From Marinoscillum luteum (lineage in GTDB: Bacteria > Bacteroidota > Bacteroidia > Cytophagales > Cyclobacteriaceae): a stretch of DNA of 64,000 bases. Under the pieces are notes generated by a model. That model was not told the origin of the DNA, searched no databases, and was given only the letters and a program-made list of their open reading frames with translations. The stretch covers positions 186,001-250,000 of the forward strand of contig NZ_JBIPKE010000013.1 in assembly GCF_044005705.1 (NCBI RefSeq). The letters run 5' to 3'. Positions within the stretch are counted from its first letter, which is position 1, and every line of letters begins with the position of its first letter. Of the stretch, positions 29,877 through 38,933 are shown in pieces. A program made the position numbers and the translations under genes.

Positions 29877-32219
29877 ATGAGTTATTTGATATACGCAGTG
29901 CCGGTACTGGCATTGATAGGAATCCTAGTGATGATCGTGAAATCACGATGGGTCAACAAGCAGGATGCGGGCGAGGAGAAAATGCAAACCATCGCCAATC
30001 ACATCAAGGAAGGTGCCCTGGCTTTTCTGAGCGCTGAATACAGAGTGTTGGCCATTTTCGTGGTGATTGCCGGCATTTTATTGGGTGTCATTTCTGCATT
30101 GGTAGAAACTACCCACTGGTTCATCGTAGTGGCATTCGTCATAGGTGCCATATTCTCTGCAGTAGCTGGTAATATTGGTATGCGCATCGCCACCTCGGCT
30201 AATGTGCGCACCACACAGGCGGCACGTACCAGCTTGTCAAAAGCACTAAAAGTGAGTTTCACCGGGGGTACCGTCATGGGACTTGGTGTAGCTGGTTTGG
30301 CTGTATTTGGTTTGAGTATGTTATTTATCCTGCTATTTGGCTGGTTAATGGGAGGTCAGTGGACCAACACTGACGACATGACCATTGTACTTGAGGCATT
30401 AGCTGGATTCTCGTTAGGTGCAGAGTCCATTGCTTTGTTTGCCCGTGTGGGTGGTGGTATATATACTAAGGCTGCTGATGTAGGAGCCGATCTGGTAGGT
30501 AAAGTAGAAGCCGGAATTCCTGAGGACGATCCTCGAAACCCGGCTACTATCGCTGATAATGTAGGGGACAATGTTGGGGACGTAGCTGGTATGGGTGCTG
30601 ACCTTTTTGGCTCCTATGTAGCCACGGTATTGGCTTCTATGGTGTTGGGTAATTATGTGATTCGCGATATGGGCGGATCTATTGATGATTCCTTCAACGG
30701 CATCGGACCTATCTTGCTTCCGCTGGTAATCGCCGGATTGGGGATTATTTTCTCCATCATCGGTACTTTCTTTATCAGTGTAAAGGACGAAAATGCAAAA
30801 GAACCTCAGGTACAGGCAGCATTGAATAAAGGGAACTGGAGCTCTATCGTTATCACTGGGATTGCTTCCTATTTTGTGATAGATATTCTTCTCCCTAAAA
30901 ATATGAAGATGGACTTCTTCGGAATGGGTGTTATTGATATCCCTTCTTCCAACGTTTTTTATGCGGTATTGATTGGTCTTTTCGTAGGAGCGGCCATTTC
31001 ATTCTTTACTGAATACTATACAGGTCTTGGTAAAAAGCCAGTAATGGATATTGTTAGAAATTCATCTACAGGTGCGGCTACCAACATTATCGCAGGACTT
31101 TCTACAGGGATGATTTCCACTTTTGCACCAATACTCCTTTTTGCCGGAGCGATATGGGGAGCTTATGAGTTAGCAGGATTTTATGGGGTGGGTATTGCTG
31201 CCTCAGCTATGATGGCTACTACAGCCATGCAGCTGGCCATAGATGCTTTCGGACCAATAGCCGATAATGCGGGAGGTATTGCTGAAATGAGTGAACTTCC
31301 TAAAGAGGTGCGTGAGCGTACAGATATATTGGATTCGGTAGGGAATACCACTGCCGCAGTTGGTAAAGGTTTTGCCATTGCCTCAGCAGCATTGACAGCC
31401 TTAGCACTTTTCGCTGCTTATGTCACTTTTACCGGGATCGATGGAATCAATATCTTCAAAGCCAAAGTACTTGCTGCTTTATTCATAGGTGGCATGATTC
31501 CCGTTGTGTTTTCCGCATTGGCCATGAGGTCTGTAGGTAAGGCAGCCATGGAAATGGTGAAAGAAGTGAGACGTCAGTTCAGAGAGATACCAGGTATCAT
31601 GGAAGGAACCGGGCAGCCTGAGTACAGTAAATGTGTTGATATTTCAACGAAGGCAGCCATCAAGGAAATGATGTTGCCAGGAGCACTGACTATCATTACA
31701 CCTATTTTGATTGGATTCTTCATGCAGGCAGAAGCATTGGGAGCTTATATGGCTGGTGTTACCGTTTCGGGTGTGCTATGGGCTATTTTCCAAAACAATG
31801 CCGGTGGTGCATGGGACAATGCTAAAAAGTCTTTTGAGGCAGGGGTAATGATTGATGGTGAGATGACCTACAAAGGTTCAGAGGCTCACAAGGCTGCTGT
31901 GACAGGAGATACTGTTGGTGATCCATTCAAAGATACTTCAGGGCCATCCATGAACATTTTGATCAAGTTAACCTGTCTGGTAGGTTTGGTGATTGCGCCT
32001 ATTCTGGGTGAGATTCATGGAGCTGGTGGACACGGAAAAGCCGCTGTAGAGATCGTAGATCCTGTGGTTATAAAGAAAGAAGTGAAGGTGAAGGTGGAAG
32101 GAGAGGACGAATCTAATATGAAAGCTGAGATTACCATCACTGAGGGAGAAAACACCACTACTGAGACTTTAGAAGGCTCAAAAGAGGAGATAGAGAAGAA
32201 GATCGAAGAGTTAGACTAA
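29877..32219 (+). CDS. hppA: Membrane-bound ion-pumping pyrophosphatase
   Basis: This 780-residue protein couples PPi hydrolysis to H+ or Na+ export across the inner membrane. Around 16 helices surround the acidic motifs GGGIYTKAADVGADLVGKVE, IPEDDPRNPATIADNVGDNVG, DAFGPIADNAGGIAEM and GDTVGDPFKDTSGPSMN. GNTTAAVGKG has Ala in the position that is Lys in K+-independent enzymes, so it should be K+-dependent; H+ versus Na+ cannot be decided by eye. Beyond the usual end it has an unusual soluble tail of about 55 residues, rich in Glu and Lys (VVIKKEVKVKVEGEDES and GSKEEIEKKIEELD). It has its own promoter and terminator. Confidence 0.95.
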   Translation: MSYLIYAVPVLALIGILVMIVKSRWVNKQDAGEEKMQTIANHIKEGALAFLSAEYRVLAIFVVIAGILLGVISALVETTHWFIVVAFVIGAIFSAVAGNIGMRIATSANVRTTQAARTSLSKALKVSFTGGTVMGLGVAGLAVFGLSMLFILLFGWLMGGQWTNTDDMTIVLEALAGFSLGAESIALFARVGGGIYTKAADVGADLVGKVEAGIPEDDPRNPATIADNVGDNVGDVAGMGADLFGSYVATVLASMVLGNYVIRDMGGSIDDSFNGIGPILLPLVIAGLGIIFSIIGTFFISVKDENAKEPQVQAALNKGNWSSIVITGIASYFVIDILLPKNMKMDFFGMGVIDIPSSNVFYAVLIGLFVGAAISFFTEYYTGLGKKPVMDIVRNSSTGAATNIIAGLSTGMISTFAPILLFAGAIWGAYELAGFYGVGIAASAMMATTAMQLAIDAFGPIADNAGGIAEMSELPKEVRERTDILDSVGNTTAAVGKGFAIASAALTALALFAAYVTFTGIDGINIFKAKVLAALFIGGMIPVVFSALAMRSVGKAAMEMVKEVRRQFREIPGIMEGTGQPEYSKCVDISTKAAIKEMMLPGALTIITPILIGFFMQAEALGAYMAGVTVSGVLWAIFQNNAGGAWDNAKKSFEAGVMIDGEMTYKGSEAHKAAVTGDTVGDPFKDTSGPSMNILIKLTCLVGLVIAPILGEIHGAGGHGKAAVEIVDPVVIKKEVKVKVEGEDESNMKAEITITEGENTTTETLEGSKEEIEKKIEELD

Positions 32220-32245
32220 GTTCTTAATTATAGTAAATAAGTCAG

Positions 32246-32277
32246 AACCCTGCTTGAAATTCAAGCGGGGTTTTTTT
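32246..32277 (+). terminator. Intrinsic terminator after hppA
   Basis: AACCCTGCTTG (32246-32256) pairs with CAAGCGGGGTT (32262-32272) with one G-U pair, followed by a T-run. Confidence 0.88.
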
Positions 32278-32342
32278 GTGCCCTTGACGCCAGGGGTATA
32301 GCTTAAATAGTGCAACTCAAGCTTTAATTAATCATATCTAAT

Positions 32343-32382
32343 CACCTGTTTTATAGGTGTTTAAATAATTTATCTATATTTG
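32343..32382 (+). promoter_or_regulatory. Promoter with possible operator for the small exported protein
   Basis: TATATTTG at 32375-32382 is an exact -7 match 22 bases before the ATG. CACCT-N7-AGGTG at 32343-32359 is an inverted repeat overlapping the expected -33 region and may be a repressor site. Confidence 0.5.
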
Positions 32383-32404
32383 TGCAGGATATAATCTAAA
32401 AATT

Positions 32405-32803
32405 ATGAGAAAATCCAGCCGTCTAATTATCGTTGCCCTCATTGCTTTGACCTATGCATTTCCTGCATTTTGCCTTGGCGGAGGAGAAGAAGCTAATTTT
32501 CAAACACTCTCACAAAAGCTGGAAAATGCGATAGAAGAGAGGAACTTTCATGAAGCTAGGGAGGCCATAGAGGAATTGATGCCTCTCATGAAAGAGGAAT
32601 TAAAAAAGGATAAGAAAACACTTTCAGAACTGAAGCGTGAAGAATCACCAGAGATGGACCCTACTGAATTCGAAAAGAAATTGGTACGGAAAACTGAGCT
32701 GTATGATGCTTTGAAGGAGTTGGTGAACATATCACCTGCCGCGCTCAGGGTAAAATCTGAAAGAATAAAAACTGATGTCAAGGAGTTCATCGATCTCTCC
32801 TGA
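32405..32803 (+). CDS. Small exported helical protein, unknown
   Basis: This 132-residue protein has a signal peptide (LIIVALIALTYAFPAFC) and a highly charged helical mature part: LSQKLENAIEERNFHEAREA, MPLMKEELKKDKKTLSELK and a C-terminal LYDALKELVNISPAAL. The helices look like a compact bundle or TPR-like hairpin. No family is recognised. Cys at the signal cleavage area (AFCLGG) could be a lipobox, giving a lipoprotein, but the preceding residues are a poor match. It has a good own promoter and a strong terminator, so it is a real, separately expressed gene. Confidence 0.7.
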   Translation: MRKSSRLIIVALIALTYAFPAFCLGGGEEANFQTLSQKLENAIEERNFHEAREAIEELMPLMKEELKKDKKTLSELKREESPEMDPTEFEKKLVRKTELYDALKELVNISPAALRVKSERIKTDVKEFIDLS

Positions 32804-32824
32804 TTTTTAGTGGTTACTGTGGTT

Positions 32825-32860
32825 AAATCCTCCTGGTATCAGATCAGGAGGATTTTTTTG
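32825..32860 (+). terminator. Intrinsic terminator
   Basis: An 11-bp perfect stem (32825-32835 with 32845-32855), 9-base loop, then a T-run, 21 bases after the small exported gene. Confidence 0.9.
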
Positions 32861-32988
32861 TTGGACACATTCGTGTAAAAATTTCTTAAGACAGATCAGT
32901 AACTCCATATTATTTCGGAGTTTTGCAGGCATCCCGAGCAACCTTGGCGCAAAAGGAGCTGGGGTGATTCCATTAAAAGTAGCATCAT

Positions 32989-34248
32989 TTGAAAAAATCA
33001 GTCCTCTTCGTTGTTTCGATGTTAAGTACCATCCTACTGTCTCGCGGGCAGGGGATGTCCTACACTGATGCCCAGGCTCAGCAAGAGGTGATAGACCGAA
33101 ACAACAGTGATTGGGCCATGCAGCAAGGCTATGTGGTGCTTGTAGGTATTGATGGTTTTCGATATGACTATGCACAGAAGTACGGAGCTAAGCACATACA
33201 AAAGCTGGGACAAAAAGGTGTAAAATCAGAGCGTTTACTGCCCTCATTCCCGACCAAAACATTTCCTAATCACTACACCATTGTTACAGGTCTGCTGCCT
33301 GGCAACCACGGCTTGGTGGGCAACAGTTTTTATAGCAGAGCCAAGCAGGCATGGTATCACGTTTGGGACAGGGAGGCGGTAAGAGAAGCAAGCTGGTATG
33401 CAGGTGTCCCGCTATGGGTATTGGCAGAGGAGCAGGGGATGCTTTCTGCCAGTTTCTTCTGGGTGGGTGCCGAATCACCTATTCATGGAGTAAAGCCTAC
33501 CTACAACTATGCCTACGATGGGAGCATGCCGAATGAACACAGATTGCGTCAGGTACTGGATTGGCTGAGACTGCCTGATGCCAAACGTCCACACATGATT
33601 GCTGCTTATTTCTCACTCGTGGATGATGCCGGGCACAAGTACGGACCTGACCACCCCAGGACGGGAGAGGCCGTGTTGAAGGTAGATTCTTTGATTGGGA
33701 ATTTTATGGATTCTTTGGATCAACTGGGTTTACCAGTTCATGTGGTGCTGGTTTCTGATCACGGTATGTCAGCCATCAGTCATGGGATCGTACTGTCGGA
33801 TGTGGCGGACCTTGATGATGCGCAGGTATCTTATAGCTTCCCGCCGATGGTCTACCAGCCGGACAGCGCCAAGCGACTGAAACTGTATGATCAGCTCCTT
33901 AGGGTGCCCAATATGGACGTTTATACCAGAGAAAACATCCCGGACTTCTTATCCTTTAGCAACGATGATCGGATTGGCGATTTCATACTCATGACAGACG
34001 CACCAACCATCATTTTAGAAAAGCCCAGGCCCGTGTCTGGCGGCACGCATGGGTTTAATCCCTATAGCGATGGAAACATGGGTGCCATCTTTTATGCCGC
34101 AGGCCCTAAGTTGAAATCTGGTTTGGAAGTACCACCAGTAGAGAATATCCACATTTACCCTTTCATTGCCGAACTACTCGGGCTGACCATTTCTGAGCCA
34201 ATAGACGGAGATTTAAATGCATTGCGGATCCTATTGAAGCAAGACTAG
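32989..34248 (+). CDS. Ectonucleotide pyrophosphatase/phosphodiesterase family protein, exported
   Basis: This 419-residue alkaline-phosphatase-superfamily enzyme has a signal peptide (SVLFVVSMLSTILLSRGQ). VVLVGIDGFRYDY provides the first metal Asp, PSFPTKTFPNHYTIVTGLLPGNHG holds the nucleophile Thr, SLVDDAGHKYGPDH gives Asp and His ligands, VLVSDHGMS the next pair, and GGTHGFNPYSDGNMGAIFYA the last His. This is the NPP pattern: hydrolysis of nucleotide or phospholipid phosphodiesters in the periplasm or outside. Translation starts at a TTG; no in-frame ATG precedes the signal peptide. The gene appears single, with a DUF2784 gene 37 bases downstream. Confidence 0.93.
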   Translation: MKKSVLFVVSMLSTILLSRGQGMSYTDAQAQQEVIDRNNSDWAMQQGYVVLVGIDGFRYDYAQKYGAKHIQKLGQKGVKSERLLPSFPTKTFPNHYTIVTGLLPGNHGLVGNSFYSRAKQAWYHVWDREAVREASWYAGVPLWVLAEEQGMLSASFFWVGAESPIHGVKPTYNYAYDGSMPNEHRLRQVLDWLRLPDAKRPHMIAAYFSLVDDAGHKYGPDHPRTGEAVLKVDSLIGNFMDSLDQLGLPVHVVLVSDHGMSAISHGIVLSDVADLDDAQVSYSFPPMVYQPDSAKRLKLYDQLLRVPNMDVYTRENIPDFLSFSNDDRIGDFILMTDAPTIILEKPRPVSGGTHGFNPYSDGNMGAIFYAAGPKLKSGLEVPPVENIHIYPFIAELLGLTISEPIDGDLNALRILLKQD

Positions 34249-34285
34249 TATTTATTATTGGCATGCTTTTAGATAATGTACTTGT

Positions 34286-34681
34286 ATGCTACAGTTTTTA
34301 GATGCTTTTCTCACCATTTTTCATTCGGCGTTTGTTCTGTTTGTGTTATTTGGTTGGGCTCACCCAAAAACACAGAAAGCACATGTCACGGCGCTGTTGC
34401 TCACGTTTTTGGCCTGGATGCTACTGGGCTTGTACAAGGGCGTGATTGGCTATTGCCCCCTTACTGATTGGCACTGGGATGTCAAACGTGCATTGGGGGA
34501 GACAGGAATGTCCGGTTCCTTTGTTGGTTACATGATCGAACACTATTTAGGCCTTTCATTTTCAAGAAGCTTTTATGATGCCATTACGGCAGGTGGACTT
34601 ATTTTCGGATCGCTGATGTCCTTTTTGGTCCATCGAAAAAATCGGAACAGCAAATCTGAGGCTAGTAGTCAGGTTGCTTGA
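34286..34681 (+). CDS. DUF2784 membrane protein
   Basis: This 131-residue protein has three to four membrane helices and matches DUF2784: LDAFLTIFHSAFVLFVLFGW, then AHVTALLLTFLAWMLLGLYKG, the conserved GYCPLTDWHWDVKRALGE, and GYMIEHYLGLSFSRSFYDAI. The family is of unknown function; the Cys-Pro-Leu-Thr-x-W motif between helices is its mark. The C terminus is short, polar and Ser-rich. It is 37 bases after the phosphodiesterase gene and could be cotranscribed with it. Confidence 0.85.
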   Translation: MLQFLDAFLTIFHSAFVLFVLFGWAHPKTQKAHVTALLLTFLAWMLLGLYKGVIGYCPLTDWHWDVKRALGETGMSGSFVGYMIEHYLGLSFSRSFYDAITAGGLIFGSLMSFLVHRKNRNSKSEASSQVA

Positions 34682-34826
34682 AATCGTCTGGAGAATTCCT
34701 GTTCACTTCACAATCGAACCAAACCATATGAAAATTGACATTTTCATTCAGGAAAAAATCCCAATCATGCAAAAAAAGCTATAACTAAGCGATAGTTGAT
34801 TTATCTTGGTGCTTTCTAGGGGTAAC

Positions 34827-35228
34827 ATGAGACAATCAAAAGAATATACGGTACTGTACGTAGACGATGAGCGGGCAAATCTTCGAAGTTTCAAGTCTGC
34901 ATTTCGAAGGATATACAACGTGATTATTGCTGATAGTCCCCTGGAAGGCATTGAGATTATCAAGGAGAATAAAATCAACATTGTGGTGTCTGACCACAGG
35001 ATGCCCGAGTTGATAGGTACCGACTTCCTGAGAAAAGTATACGAGCACGACGGCAACATCCGCAGGATCATTTTGAGTGGGTTTGTAAAGAAAGAGGATT
35101 TGCAGGAAGCCAATGAGGAGTTCGGGATCCATGCCTACATCTCCAAGCCCTGGGATTTCGATCATCTCCAGGGGATTTTTGAAAGGTTACTCACCGAAGA
35201 GAAGTCTGAGCACATCATTTACGACTGA
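34827..35228 (+). CDS. Single-domain response regulator
   Basis: This 133-residue protein is a stand-alone receiver: YTVLYVDDERANLRSFKSAF holds the acidic pair, NIVVSDHRMPELIGTDFL the phospho-Asp, RRIILSGFVKKEDLQ the switch Ser, and AYISKPWDFDHL the Lys. The SDHRMP and KPW features are those of receivers found with RpfG-type or cyclic-di-GMP proteins, but no output domain is present. ATG at 34827 is preferred to an upstream non-ATG frame start at 34806. No partner kinase adjoins it. Confidence 0.9.
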   Translation: MRQSKEYTVLYVDDERANLRSFKSAFRRIYNVIIADSPLEGIEIIKENKINIVVSDHRMPELIGTDFLRKVYEHDGNIRRIILSGFVKKEDLQEANEEFGIHAYISKPWDFDHLQGIFERLLTEEKSEHIIYD

Positions 35229-35581
35229 TTTAATTAGGTCCAACATTTACATCATTGTTTGTTCAAATTGAGATTTTTTTCCTCGTTCTGAGAGAAAACA
35301 ATACTCTTTTAAGCCCTTTTGGAGCCTTATGTCAGATCAGGGCCTCTTATTTCAACATTTTCCTGAAAAATTTTCATGGTTTTTAGTTTTTGGCATAGTT
35401 ATAGCTAATAAGTATTCAGAGTTCAAGATCAGAAAATGACCTTGACTCGGAAGAAACTTTTTAGTTAGGTTAGGTTGGTGATAAGCTCCCCTCATTTATG
35501 AGGGGGGCTTTTTTTTGTTCCTTGTTTGAGGGAATGAAAGGGATTTATTTTATCTTATCCTATCACTAACTCTAGTTCAAT
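35229..35581. other. Intergenic region with orphan terminator
   Basis: This 353-base gap has no coding frame, yet it ends in a strong terminator at 35484-35517 that is more than 250 bases from the previous stop codon. The 100 bases before it (from about 35390) could be a small RNA. TAGTTTTT at 35384-35391 is a near -7 match. Between them lie no repeats or recognised riboswitch. Confidence 0.45.
35484..35517 (+). terminator. Strong orphan intrinsic terminator
   Basis: AGCTCCCCTCAT (35484-35495) pairs with ATGAGGGGGGCT (35498-35509) with one G-U pair, followed by a run of eight T. It serves either a long 3' end of the response-regulator gene or an unannotated small RNA. Confidence 0.85.
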
Positions 35582-35965
35582 ATGAAAGTACTTTTCGAAT
35601 GGCTGCTCAGTATCCTTGCAGCGTTTCTGCTTTTACAGACCTTATTTTACAAGTTTTCGGGGAGCGATGAGAGTGTATATATCTTCACTCAGGTGGGTAT
35701 GGAACCTTGGGGGAGGTATGCTTCAGGTGTCGTAGAGCTTTTGGCAGGTGTGCTTTTACTCTCCCAAAAGTATAGGGCATATGGTGCTGTCTTGGGTTTG
35801 GGAGTGATCTCGGGAGCTTTGTTTTTTCACCTGACCTCCCTCGGTATTGAGGTGTTGGGCGACGATGGTCGTTTGTTCTATTATGCGCTCACTGTTTTTA
35901 TCAGCTGCATACTGCTCCTGATCATGCGGAAGAAAGACATTCCGTTGATAGGACAGAGATTTTGA
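35582..35965 (+). CDS. DoxX-like membrane protein
   Basis: This 127-residue protein has four hydrophobic helices in the DoxX arrangement: VLFEWLLSILAAFLLLQTLF, then YKFSGSDESVYIFTQVG and EPWGRYASGVVELLAGVLLL, GAVLGLGVISGALFFHLTSLG and FYYALTVFISCILLL. The VxLLAG-x-LL and GAxxxHLT patterns are typical. DoxX-like proteins are linked to oxidoreductase or sulfur-redox complexes, but no function can be assigned here. It starts 65 bases after the orphan terminator and ends 46 bases before the helicase gene. Confidence 0.82.
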   Translation: MKVLFEWLLSILAAFLLLQTLFYKFSGSDESVYIFTQVGMEPWGRYASGVVELLAGVLLLSQKYRAYGAVLGLGVISGALFFHLTSLGIEVLGDDGRLFYYALTVFISCILLLIMRKKDIPLIGQRF

Positions 35966-36011
35966 GTGTTTTTTTTGAGTGTTGGGATCGATACTTGGCT
36001 GAGGCGACAAA

Positions 36012-38468
36012 TTGAAGGATGAATTAGAACCGGCACGGGCCTGGTTTAAATCCAGAGGGTGGGAGCCATTTGATTTTCAAAAGGAGACCTGGCAGGCATA
36101 CCTGAGTGGTCATAGTGGCTTGCTCAATGCGCCCACGGGCAGCGGAAAAACCTACGCCCTCTGGATTCCATGTGTTTTGGAGTTTCTAAGGGATCATGAC
36201 CCTTCCGAGGTTACTCCTGAATTACGGATTTTATGGGTTACCCCACTCAGGGCACTAGCCAAGGATATTCAGCGTGCCATGCAGGCTGTCTGTGATGAAA
36301 TGGATATTCGGTGGACCGTAGGTCTCAGAACGGGGGATACCACTACCACCGAGCGGCAGAGGCAAAAGAAAATCGCGCCACAGGCTTTGGTAATTACTCC
36401 CGAAAGCATTCATGTTTTACTCAGTCAGAGTGATTACCCCAATTTTTTCAAGGGAGTAAAAGCCATTATCGTGGACGAGTGGCACGAAATTCTGGGCACC
36501 AAGCGTGGAGTGGCCACGGAGTTGGCCATTTCCAGACTCAAACACATTACCGAATCAAAGCTTAAGGTTTGGGCAATTTCTGCCACCATTGGTAATTTGC
36601 CCCAGGCCAAACGGGTGATCCTCGGCGAAGACGCTTATAAGGAGGGTGTGGTGATCAAGTCCCGATTGGAAAAAAAGGTGGAGGTGGAGTCTGTCTTGCC
36701 CGATGAGGTGGAAAAATTTCCTTGGACTGGGCATTTGGGTACCAAATTACTACCCAAAATATTGCCCATCATTCTTAAGAGTAAGACCACATTGCTTTTT
36801 ACCAATACCCGCTCTCAGACAGAGCTTTGGTACCAGGCCATTCTGAAATTTGCCCCTGAGCTGTCAGGAATCATAGCCATGCACCATGGTTCTATGGATC
36901 ACGACATCAGAGGCTGGGTAGAGGATGCTCTTCACGCAGAGAAACTCAAATTGGTGGTTTGTACCTCCAGTCTGGATCTGGGGGTGGATTTCCGCCCGGT
37001 AGACACTGTTATTCAGATCGGAGGGCCAAAGGGCGTGTCGCGGTTCTTTCAAAGAGCAGGCCGTAGCGGCCATCAGCCAGGAGCTACCAGTAAGATTTAC
37101 TTTGTGCCCACACACTCTCTGGAGCTCATAGAGGGTGCAGCCCTTAGGGAGGCGATCGCCGAAGGAATGTTTGAAAGTAGAAACCCCTTGCAAAAAAGTT
37201 TGGATGTATTGGTTCAGTATCTGGTTACTCTGGCCGTGAGTGGTGGATTCAGGCCACTACAGATACTGGAGGAGGTGCGGCAAACGTATAGTTACCGTCT
37301 GCTGACGGCTGAGGAGTGGAGTTGGTGCCTTGATTTCATCACCACTGGAGGCAAAACTTTGGGGCAGTATGATGAGTTTGCCAGGGTGTATAATGATGAT
37401 GGGGTTTACAAAATCATTAATAAGAAGGCGGCGACCAGACATAAACTATCCATAGGCACTATAGTGGGGGATCCGGCCCTCAAGGTTAAGTTTATCACAG
37501 GTGGTCATATTGGTACCATTGAAGAGAGCTTCGTGTCACGACTGAATGTAGGGGACACCTTTTGGTTTTCTGGCAGAAACCTTGAGTTTGTGAGGATCAA
37601 AGACCTGACGGTACTGGTACGGAAATCCAATAAGAAAAGTGGACTCACCCCTCAATGGATGGGGGGTAGGCTACCTCTTTCTTCTATGCTGGCATTTAAG
37701 ATCAGAGAGAAACTGGATGGCGCTATTGGCGGTGATTATTCGTCTGTCGAGATGCAAACCATCCGACCTATCCTGGATTTGCAAAGTCGCTGGTCGATGA
37801 TCCCGTCTTCCAAACAGCTTCTGATAGAGAAAACTAAAACGCGATTTGGTCACCACATTTTTATTTTCCCATTTGAGGGAATGTTTGTTCACGAGGTGCT
37901 TGCTGGTGTCATTGCCATGCGCATCAGCAGGATCAGACCCATTTCATTTTCCATTTCCATGAATGATTATGGGTTTGAAATGCTTTCTGATCAGGAAGTA
38001 CCCATAGAGGAAGCACTTGAACTGGACCTCTTTTCAGAGGAAAACCTTATACCGGATATCTATGAGTCCATCAACATGACCGAGATGGCCCAGCGAAAAT
38101 TTCGTGACGTGGCCACGATTGCCGGCCTGATCTTTCAGGGGTACCCAGGTAAAAACATTAAATCGCGGCATTTGCAAGCCTCTTCGGGTATTTTATTCAA
38201 AGTATTTGAAGAATATGATCAGGGGAATTTGCTGGTTCGTCAGTCTATGGAAGAGGTGATGACCTTGCAGCTGGAGCATTCACGGCTCTTTGAAGCTGTC
38301 AGGCGAATTAACCAACAAACCATCGTCTTGAAAGAGACCATTAAACCTACCCCGTTTGCATTTCCTATATTGGTAGATATGTTTCGAAGGCAAAAACTCA
38401 CCTCTGAGCAGCTAGCCGATCGCATCCGGAAAATGCAAATACAGCTGGAACGTGCGGCAGCCAAATAG
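36012..38468 (+). CDS. Ligase-associated DEXH-box helicase (Lhr-like)
   Basis: This 818-residue superfamily 2 helicase is the Lhr-type protein of the ligase-associated DNA-damage set. Motifs: PFDFQKETWQAYLSG, Walker A NAPTGSGKTYALW, WVTPLRALAKDIQ, motif II VDEWHEI (DEWH), AISATIGNLPQAK, FTNTRSQTELWYQ, VVCTSSLDLGVDFRPVD and motif VI RFFQRAGRSGHQPG. A long C-terminal Lhr region with winged-helix and beta-bundle parts follows. Translation starts at TTG (36012), the first codon matching family starts. PdeM, another member of this set, lies at 38923, separated by a DUF2147 gene; the ATP-dependent ligase and the exonuclease of the set are not in the window. Confidence 0.93.
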   Translation: MKDELEPARAWFKSRGWEPFDFQKETWQAYLSGHSGLLNAPTGSGKTYALWIPCVLEFLRDHDPSEVTPELRILWVTPLRALAKDIQRAMQAVCDEMDIRWTVGLRTGDTTTTERQRQKKIAPQALVITPESIHVLLSQSDYPNFFKGVKAIIVDEWHEILGTKRGVATELAISRLKHITESKLKVWAISATIGNLPQAKRVILGEDAYKEGVVIKSRLEKKVEVESVLPDEVEKFPWTGHLGTKLLPKILPIILKSKTTLLFTNTRSQTELWYQAILKFAPELSGIIAMHHGSMDHDIRGWVEDALHAEKLKLVVCTSSLDLGVDFRPVDTVIQIGGPKGVSRFFQRAGRSGHQPGATSKIYFVPTHSLELIEGAALREAIAEGMFESRNPLQKSLDVLVQYLVTLAVSGGFRPLQILEEVRQTYSYRLLTAEEWSWCLDFITTGGKTLGQYDEFARVYNDDGVYKIINKKAATRHKLSIGTIVGDPALKVKFITGGHIGTIEESFVSRLNVGDTFWFSGRNLEFVRIKDLTVLVRKSNKKSGLTPQWMGGRLPLSSMLAFKIREKLDGAIGGDYSSVEMQTIRPILDLQSRWSMIPSSKQLLIEKTKTRFGHHIFIFPFEGMFVHEVLAGVIAMRISRIRPISFSISMNDYGFEMLSDQEVPIEEALELDLFSEENLIPDIYESINMTEMAQRKFRDVATIAGLIFQGYPGKNIKSRHLQASSGILFKVFEEYDQGNLLVRQSMEEVMTLQLEHSRLFEAVRRINQQTIVLKETIKPTPFAFPILVDMFRRQKLTSEQLADRIRKMQIQLERAAAK

Positions 38469-38501
38469 GGTATTTTCATTACTTTGCGGAAAATCCTGAA
38501 T

Positions 38502-38933
38502 ATGAGACAAATTTTCCTTCTCCCTCTTTTTTTTAGCCTGATATCAGTACAGGCCCAGTCAGTTACCGGACTATGGAAGACCATAGATGATGAGACTGGT
38601 AAGCCCCGATCAATCGTACAAATAGAAGAGCGCGATGGTCAGATTTTCGGTACCATTGTGCGCTTGTTTAGATCCCCAGATGAGGAGCAGGATCCTGTGT
38701 GTAAGGTGTGCCCCGGGAAGCGCAAAAACCAGAAAATTATCGGAATGGAAATCATCTCTGGGTTGAGTTACGATCAGGATGATGAGGAGTACAGTGGTGG
38801 AGAGATTCTGGACCCGGAGAGTGGCAATGTGTATGACTGCAAAATTTGGCTGAGTGAGGATGGAACCCTCAAAGTGCGTGGATACGTCATGTTTTTATAC
38901 CGAACCCAGACATGGCTCCCTTATGCGGAGTGA
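38502..38933 (+). CDS. DUF2147 exported protein
   Basis: This 143-residue protein has a signal peptide (IFLLPLFFSLISVQAQ) and a DUF2147 calycin-like domain: SVTGLWKTIDDETGKPRSIV, IFGTIVRLF, CKVCPGKRKNQKIIGMEII, GGEILDPESGNVYDCKIWLS and LKVRGYVMFLYRTQTWL. The family binds unknown ligands in the periplasm. The ATG at 38502 is preferred to an in-frame TTG 18 bases upstream. Its last 11 bases overlap the start of the PdeM gene, so an exported protein is embedded between two repair genes. Confidence 0.88.
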   Translation: MRQIFLLPLFFSLISVQAQSVTGLWKTIDDETGKPRSIVQIEERDGQIFGTIVRLFRSPDEEQDPVCKVCPGKRKNQKIIGMEIISGLSYDQDDEEYSGGEILDPESGNVYDCKIWLSEDGTLKVRGYVMFLYRTQTWLPYAE

